Source: Pleurodeles waltl (lineage: Eukaryota > Chordata > Amphibia > Caudata > Salamandridae). Taken from it: DNA of 64,000 nt. Under the pieces are notes generated by a model, which was given only the letters and a program-made list of their open reading frames with translations, made no database searches and had not been told where the DNA came from. Location of the stretch: NCBI RefSeq assembly GCF_031143425.1, contig NC_090440.1, positions 338,709,844 to 338,773,843 of the forward strand. Direction: 5' to 3'. Shown here piece by piece: positions 57,301 through 64,000 of this stretch. The position numbers were made by a program, and so were the translations under genes. Within the stretch, counting starts at the first letter, position 1; each line of letters starts with the position of its first letter.

Positions 57301-58750
57301 AGATATATCCTTGCCCATCATGCTTGTATGCTGTTACTAACATTATGACCTCGACATTGAGTATCTTGGTAAATTGTGATACCTTGCAAATATGTTTGTA
57401 TTAGTGTTACAACTACCAATGAGTCCCATTTTCCTCACCTCTTGGATAAGGTTCATGTAGTAGCTGGATATGTGGATGTTGGTGTGTTTAATATAAAAAT
57501 CTGCAAATTAATCCACAGGAGTTAAATTCCGAACCCCATAGTATTGCTATTTAACATATGTGATAAATATCACACTGACATTGGTACAATCATAATTTAG
57601 GTCTTACATTATTTCTTTTTTGAGGTTGTGAAATTCCCACATATATATGGAATGAATAACTGGACAATCTGTTGCCAGGAATTAGGAAAATGGCAAATCA
57701 TTGAAACTCTTGAATACTAAGGGTCTGATTTCAGTCTTAGCTGCTGGCAGGGAGGGGATGGGGGCAGTAGGGCAGCCTGCGGAAGAGGACACGGGGTAGT
57801 TAAAGAAAATACTTACCTGCCCCGAAGTAACTCACCACTCCTGCTACAGCAGCATCTCATCTTCCCTCCCCAACGAATCCCAACACTTCTCTCATGCTGT
57901 CACATAGTATGAAAGAAATGCTGCGATTGGCCTGAGCGAGCAGAAATGCCACTCAGGGAGGTAGTAGGAAACTGCACTTTTTCTCCTCCCGGCTGTAAAA
58001 TACAGATGGGTGGAGAGTTTTTAAGTCTGCATGTCAGTTTGGCCGGCCTCAGACGGCCAGCCAAACTAACATGCACACTTAAAAGCGCACCACTACTCCT
58101 CCTCTAATTGTTGACACAGAGGAGGCTGGCCCGACTTACGAAGGCAGAAAAATGAAGGAATAATAAAATAATTTTATTATCCCTTTATTTTTCTGCTTTC
58201 AACAGTGAGTGACGCTGCTGCGCCATAACGGAAGGGGCTCCCCAGCCTGATTTAGGGTTTGGCTGCCATTTAATGTCACTCAGGGTAACATAATACTTGA
58301 CACTGTCACTCTGGCAGGCATTCCTAATGTCAAATTTAGAGATGAGTGTGTGCCTCATGGACATCTCCTTATATTGACAGGGACTGCTAACATGGCTGTT
58401 CCTGTCAATGTAGGAAATGTTTGACAGCTGGATGGACAGCAGCCAATCTTCTCTAAAGTTTTCTGTATAAAAAAAAAAAAAAAAAAAAAAACTAATGACA
58501 CCCACAGCCTGGGAGTTTTCTTCTACGGTGTGGGGAGTCATTACATTTTTCCTACCTCTAATTCCCAGGTCCTATCTGGCGGTGATGTACAGGGAAAAAA
58601 CACATAAAGCGGTCTAACCAAAATAGGGCAGAAAGTGTTACGTCTTTCCTCTGACAGACCCTGCTACGTTGGGTAGTTTAATTAAGTATTCTGTTGACTG
58701 AGCCAACAGGGGCTCTGTTGGTTGAATATTTACAGGATCCCCAAATCTAA
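57301..58750. other. No gene seen; contains a 23-A run
   Basis: Mixed AT-rich and GC-moderate DNA. A poly(A) run at 58469-58491 has no obvious retroposed gene or duplication around it. The piece 57720-58140 includes GGCCGGCCTCAGACGGCCAGCC, a short stem, and may be a further decayed repeat. Confidence 0.4.
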
Positions 58751-59378
58751 GGGGGTGATTCTAAGTCTGGCGGGCGGCAGAGGCCGCCCGCCAGTCTTCC
58801 CCCTCCAAAATACCGCTCCGCGGTCGGAAGACCGCTGAGGGTATTCTGGGTTTTGCACTGGGCTGGCGGGTGACCGGCAAAAGGCCGCCCGCCAGCCCAG
58901 TGCAAAACTACCTTCCCACGAGGACGCCGGCTCCGAATGGAGCTGGCGGAGTGGGAAGGTGCGACGGGTGCAGTGGCACCCGTCGCGAATTTCACTGTCT
59001 GCAATGCAGACAGTGAAATTCTTTGTGGGGCCCTCTTACGGGGGCCCCTGCAGTGCCCATGCCATTGGCATGGGCACTGCAGGAGCCCCCAGGGGCCCCA
59101 CGACAACCCATACCGCCATCCTGTTCCTGGCGGGCGAACCGCCAGGAACAGGATGGCGGTATGGGCTGTCAGAATCCCCATGGCGGCGCAGCGAGCTGCG
59201 TCACCATGGAGGATTCAAATGGGCAGCGGAAAACCGGCGGGAGACCACCGGTTTTCCTCTTCTGACCGCGGTCAAACCGCCGCGGTCAGAATGCCCAGCG
59301 GGGACCGCCAGCCTGTTGGCGGTGCCCCCGTCATTTTAGCCCTGGCGGTCTTGGACCGCCAGGGTTAGAATGACCCCC
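58751..59378. mobile_element. Harbinger-type MITE 2, 628 bp of successive hairpins
   Basis: Ends GGGGGTGATTCTAAGTCTGG and, reversed, GGGGGTCATTCTAACCCTGG, with TAA on both sides (58748-58750 and 59379-59381), the typical Harbinger target. Perfect or near-perfect stems follow each other: GCACTGGGCTGGCGGG (58855), GAATTTCACTGTCTGC (58987), CAGTGCCCATGCCA (59050), CATCCTGTTCCTGGCGG (59117), AACCGGCGG (59230), GACCGCGG (59264), and ACCGCCAGCCTGTTGGCGGT (59303-59322). The last is shared with the ends of Harbinger B and C and with MITE 1. Confidence 0.85.
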
Positions 59379-59381
59379 TAA

Positions 59382-61779
59382 ATGTGACTGGTGAACTGCC
59401 AGTTTGTCGAACAGGCTACTCTGCTGCGTTTGCCACAGACTACCCTCTCTGCCAAACTGTAAAGAGGACTCATGAACATTTCGGTTGTCTTCTTGTTTTC
59501 CTAACAAGGTCTATATACATGAGGTTGTTGGGACCTTAATGATGTCACAAGATTTCTGCTTTCTCAAACCTTACTTTTACATTTATGTTTATGTCTTTTG
59601 CAATCTAATTTCTATATTTCTGGAGCACTTGGCACTCTGTAGAGGAGATTTACACCACTGCTTCATTGTCTGATTTCCACGGCACAGCCATCACATGATT
59701 TTGCTTAGCTTGGAGCACTATGTACTGGATAGGAGCAAGATCCCTAAGAAAACAAAAAAACTGATGGTGTGATTGGCACTTCCATTTATTGTTATTTGTC
59801 ATCTGCTTGCTGTATATGTTTTGATGTGTGTAACTTACTGAGCAGCTCCACCACTACTTTGAATTAAGCACATGTGCAAAATAGATGTGCTATCACATAT
59901 AAACATTAGAAAAGTACAAATATCGGTATCATCAATAATACTCAATTTGCATTAGTGAAAACATTTGTATAATAATAGGCAAAGTGAGCTTTTGCTACTG
60001 TGTAAATTTTCTTTATATAGGCAATGGTATTCTGCCAGAATGTTGCAATTGTGCAGGAAGAGATAACACCGACCAAATCTTATCATAGTCATAAAGAAAC
60101 AGTAAATCAAGCCTATCTTACCTTAAAGAGGTTTGGTAGGCCATCCAAGGTATCAGTTTTTACGACATGGAAGCTCTCCCCAATGTTGTTGCACCATCAG
60201 GTTACTTCCATCTTTTGGAGCAGACACTTTAACTGTTTGAACAGGCTCCAATGGAACAGAAGCTCTTTCTGACCTAAATTTCAGATCAAAAGCAGGAGGA
60301 TTTTTTTCAGCGAAATAAGTGGATCCAGAGATACATATTAATATTGCCTAAAAGTCAACCATTTAGTCCTTCATTCTGGTAGCCCCAGCAAAATTTAAAA
60401 CGATCATGAGATGTACAGGATAACTCATTAATCCCTCCTTCAACTGGTCAACATATTTCAGCTACTGCTAGGAGTCTCAAACAAGTCTGTTGCCCTCTTC
60501 AGGAGCTACAGATTGCTTAAGTCTGCTCCCTACCCCTATAGGTAGGCATAATTTAGGTAATTTGCTGTACTGTAATTATGTGAAATCACAGCAAAATAAT
60601 GCAGGATTACACAGAACTGTGCAAAGGGCATAACCTTGAATCTTAGCGTAAAATGCATCCTCAAAATGGACTTCAAGATGTATTTTCTGCTAAGACGATG
60701 CTCCTAAATGTAAGAGAACATGAACAGCAACAGCCTCTCAAAATTGCTTGGTTAGTTGTTCTTGTGCTTCCACTGTAATTATGGTAACAGGCATAATTGT
60801 GTAATTTTTGTTAAGTCTGCATCAAAAGAGTAACATGAAATTATAAACAAATACTCCAATTACTCAGGAGTGATTAAAATTTCGCCCAGGCCTTCCTGCC
60901 ATCTAGGATTCCTAAGTGTTTGCAGCCTTAGGATAGCAGATCAATAGTAAGAGTTTTCTCATGGTTGGAGTTATCCACTTTGAACTATGCTATCTCTCCA
61001 TATGTGTCTATGCTTCACAAGGGGAAGACAGTGATAATACCCCAGGTAGTCACACATTTATCAAGGTTTGGGATCAGCTGTTAGCTTAAGGACTCCTCTT
61101 ACTCTCTGTAGGCGAATTACATCATTAGCTTGCTGGAGATGATGATGATGATGATATAGTTATAAACTGTGAAAGATACCCATAGAAAGAGTGTCCCAGT
61201 GCTAACTTAGGGTGGGAAACTTATTTCAATAACCAGGTTTTTAAGCTCTAGTGGAACTTTAAATTATGATATTCAGTGTTCAAGTATAAATGAATGCTAT
61301 TCCAAAGATATGGGATCAGAAAGAAAAATGCTTTACCATTATGCTCATAAATGATTCGGGCGACAGCAAGTATCAGAGCATCAGCCAATGTGAATGGTCT
61401 AGGCAGAGTGTACCTTTGGAGTTTAGCAAAGAAGACTTCGAGACTTTGCTTATAGAAAGCTCTATGTGTCACACACAAGATCTGAACAAAATTCTATAGC
61501 CAAGAACAGGGCTTTCCATGCCAGAGAGATAGAATTATAGTGTTTTAGTCCAGCCAGGATTCATCTCGCCTAATTTTGGCTCCTTTGTAAGCAGGCTATA
61601 GTTTGGGTTTGGAGAGCAAAGTAAAGTGTATTGGGTAGTCCATGCAAGAGAGGATAATAGCGTGGACCACAAGCTTGTACAATTATGTTGGCAGAACCAG
61701 ATGTACTTTATGGAACATTCTCAAATAGAAAAGGCAAGATGGCCAAACTGTATTTATTAGAAATTGGATCTCTAGTAGG
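59382..61779. other. No gene seen
   Basis: AT-rich sequence with a short (GAT)n run at 61141-61159. On the minus strand at about 60480-60410, CTCCTGAAGAGGGC...GCTGAAATATGTTGACC resembles a decayed hammerhead with an enlarged loop, but the stems cannot be drawn well. Reading frames of up to 82 codons are unremarkable. Confidence 0.4.
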
Positions 61780-63840
61780 CAGAGGTATACATCCTTGTCC
61801 AAGCAGGGACTACAATACTAGTCAGGGTACGGCACAACACAGTCCAAATTATCCTGTGCCCACACTCGGGTAGCTTGTCACTGAGAAGTCAGGCTTAACT
61901 TAGAAGGCAATGTATAAAGCATGTGTGCAATAAATCATACCTTAACACAGTGAAATACCACAAAAATACACCACACCGGTTTAGAAAAATTGATAATATT
62001 TATCTGAATAAAATAAGGGTAAAACAGCAAAGGTCCAATAAGCACAAGTTGAAATTTCACTTTTAAAATGTTTAAAAGAGTCTCAATCCTTATAAATAAA
62101 CATTTGTCTCTTTGTTACACACAGTACCTGGTATGCGTCAAAAATAACAACGAATGGAGACCGCAGAGGAGGAGATGCATGGGAAAAGATTTTGTGACGC
62201 GGCACAGATGATGCGTTGTTTCTTTCCACTCTTCAAGGGGTTTGCATCACTTTTCGGTGCACAGTCTTGGTTCCTCACTGGGATACAGTGATATTTTGAC
62301 ACCCAGGGACTATGCGTTGAAAAGCCTTGACATGCTGGAAGAAGGAACAAGTGATGCATCAATCCGTCAAAGTTTCCGCCACAAGGTAGGTGCTGCGTCG
62401 AATTTCCAGTCAGGAAGTCAGGGCTGCGTCATTCCGGTTTGCGGTGCAATGATTTCTCGGCCGCAATGTAGGCTTTGCGGCGCTTTCTGCTGGCATTGCG
62501 TTGATTTTCAATGCACAAGGAATTTCTTGAAGAGGTAAAGTGTTTGTTGGCCCTGAGACTTCAGAAACAGGAGGCAAGCTCAATCTAATCAATTGGAGAG
62601 CACTTTTGGGGGAGGCAGAGTCCTTACAGAGAAGTCAGAGGCCAGGAGGGAAGCATGGCAACAGCAGGGCAGCAGTCCTTCCCAGCAAAGCAGTCCAGAT
62701 GAGTGCTTTGGGCAGCCAGGCAGCTCCTCTGTGCAGGTGTAGGTCCAGAAGTGTCTGGGTTGTTGAGGTCAGAGACCCCATTTATATACCCAGAAATGTC
62801 TTTGAACTGGGGGAGACTTCAAAGAGTGGTTTTGAAGTGCACAAGTTCCCCTTTCTGCCCAGTCCTGTCTGCCAGGCTCCCAGTGGGGGGTTATCAGTCC
62901 ATTGTGTGAGGGCAGGCCACTGGCCTTTCAAATATAAGTCTCAGGCCCGCCACCCTTCCAGTCGAATAAGACCCATTCAGTATGCAGATGAATATAGATG
63001 TGACAGAGTGTCCTGTGTTTGTGTTTGTCTGGGTGAAATGCACAAGGGAGCTGTCAACCAGCACAGACTAGATGTTGATTGGAGACAGGCTGAAAGGCAC
63101 AGATGTTTTTAAGTGCAGAGAAATGCTCACTTTCTGAAAGTGACATTTCTAAAGTAGTAATATTAATTCCAACCTCACCAATAAGCAGGTTTTTCTATTA
63201 CCGTTCTGGCCATACTAAATATGACTTGGGTAACCCTTTCAGATCAGAATCTACCACTCAAAAAGTATACGAAGGCAGTCCTAATGCTACTTTATGAAAG
63301 GAGCAGGCACAGTAGTGGAAAACGAATTTAGGAGGTTTTCACTACCAAGACATGTAAAACACATATGTACATGTCCTTTCTTTTATCTAAATAGCACCCA
63401 GCCCTATGGGTTACCTGGGGCCTACGTTAGGGATGACCTATATGTAGATAAAGGGGACTGTAAGGCTTGGCAAGTACTTTTAAATGCCAAGTCGAAGTGG
63501 CAGTGAAACTGAGATGCTGCCCTTACAATGGCAGAGCTGCAACATGGTTAAGGGGCTACTTATGTGGGTGGCACAATCAGTGCCTCAGGTCCACTAGTAG
63601 CATTTAATTTATAGGCCCTAGGGACATGTACTGCACTTTACTAGGGACTTATAAGTAAATCAAATATGCCAATTGGGGAAGAACCAATTTTGCCATGTTT
63701 AAGGGAGAGAACCTATACACTTTAGCACTCGTTAGCAGTGGTAAAGTGTGCAGAGTCCTAAAACCAGCAAAAACAGTGGCGGGAGGCAGGCAACAAATTG
63801 GGTAATGACCACCCTATCGCTGTCAGGTCTAACAGTATTC
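61780..63840 (-). repeat. Probable LTR-like dispersed repeat, minus orientation
   Basis: GC-moderate sequence with few stops in one region (62540-63112) but no recognisable protein. In reverse it would begin TGTTAGACCTGACAGCGATA near 63833 and contain a TTTATT/AATAAA-type signal near 62000. Its wording matches what I remember of a common newt LTR, but no second copy is in this window and boundaries are uncertain. Confidence 0.35.
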
Positions 63841-64000
63841 ATTTGTTTTTTCAGGTTTAGTCCATTGTCTACAATAAAACTAACCTCTTTGGCAGAAAGG
63901 TTGCCACCAGTCTGGAATATGAGTAAATATAGGGGAGCAAAACTCAGAAGTTACATTTTGGCTCTATTCAGCCTTAGGGGATTCTTGGACACCCTTAGGC
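63841..64000. other. No feature seen
   Basis: Remaining 160 bases up to the window edge show no reading frame or repeat. Confidence 0.5.

Noticed and set aside
58469..58491. Poly(A) run as the tail of a processed pseudogene or SINE
   Set aside because: No gene-like or tRNA-like sequence precedes it on either strand and no target duplication was found.
60410..60480. Minus-strand CTGAAGA...GCTGAAA as a hammerhead ribozyme
   Set aside because: Core words are present but the loop is too long and stems I and II cannot be paired convincingly.
62540..63112. 190-codon frame near the right edge as a gene
   Set aside because: No domain, no splice or promoter context. It lies in a probable dispersed LTR-like repeat read against its orientation.

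Overview
This window looks like intergenic DNA from a very large, repeat-dominated vertebrate genome, most likely a salamander. The repeat families resemble those I associate with newts such as Pleurodeles waltl, but that species call is inference. No cellular protein-coding gene, rRNA, tRNA or CRISPR array could be supported. Almost everything recognisable is a transposable element or a fragment of one, often nested several layers deep.

The dominant theme is one family of large PIF/Harbinger DNA transposons, present as three copies. Copy A (2750-19529) is in reverse orientation. Copy B (19762-32046) is forward and copy C (41185-54455) is forward. A badly decayed relative lies at the left edge (142-512). 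Each copy carries three genes in the same order: a Myb/SANT-like DNA-binding protein (here Myb1), a DDE transposase on the opposite strand with a conserved intron of about 90-100 bp, and, divergent from the transposase, a second Myb/SANT-like protein (here Myb2) with a very long low-complexity tail made of minisatellites. The copies share terminal inverted repeats beginning GGCCCTCATT or GGTGGTCATT and lie next to 3-bp target duplications. All genes seen are broken. Two small palindrome-rich elements (55277-55597 and 58751-59378) share a subterminal hairpin and 3-bp duplications with the large ones and look like MITE derivatives.

Nesting, left to right: a non-LTR retrotransposon (pieces at 2643-2746, 19533-19761, 32047-33036 and 34460-34900) was hit by Harbinger A and Harbinger B, 232 bp apart and in opposite directions, and by a TTAGAC-palindrome element (33037-34151). 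Part of that last insertion was later copied as a 209-bp tandem duplication. Harbinger A was hit by a complete but inactivated endogenous retrovirus (5377-14555; LTRs, tRNA-Lys primer site, gag, pro-pol, env). Harbinger B was hit by an L2-type LINE (23275-26471) flanked by an unusually long 93-bp target duplication, and by a 764-bp insertion containing a hammerhead ribozyme core (29896-29937). Harbinger C was hit by two solo LTRs of one long-LTR family (48038-50951 and 51134-54079), the first carrying another hammerhead-like motif (49840-49886).

The stretches 34901-41184 and 54456-63999 are older, more diffuse sequence. They hold a degenerate hydrophobic-coding-like repeat, further palindromic repeats, a degraded hammerhead core (36895-36932), and near the right edge a probable dispersed LTR-like repeat on the minus strand. 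The most interesting signals are the hammerhead motifs, the three-gene Harbinger organisation with copy-specific minisatellite tails, and the hairpin link between the large elements and the MITEs.
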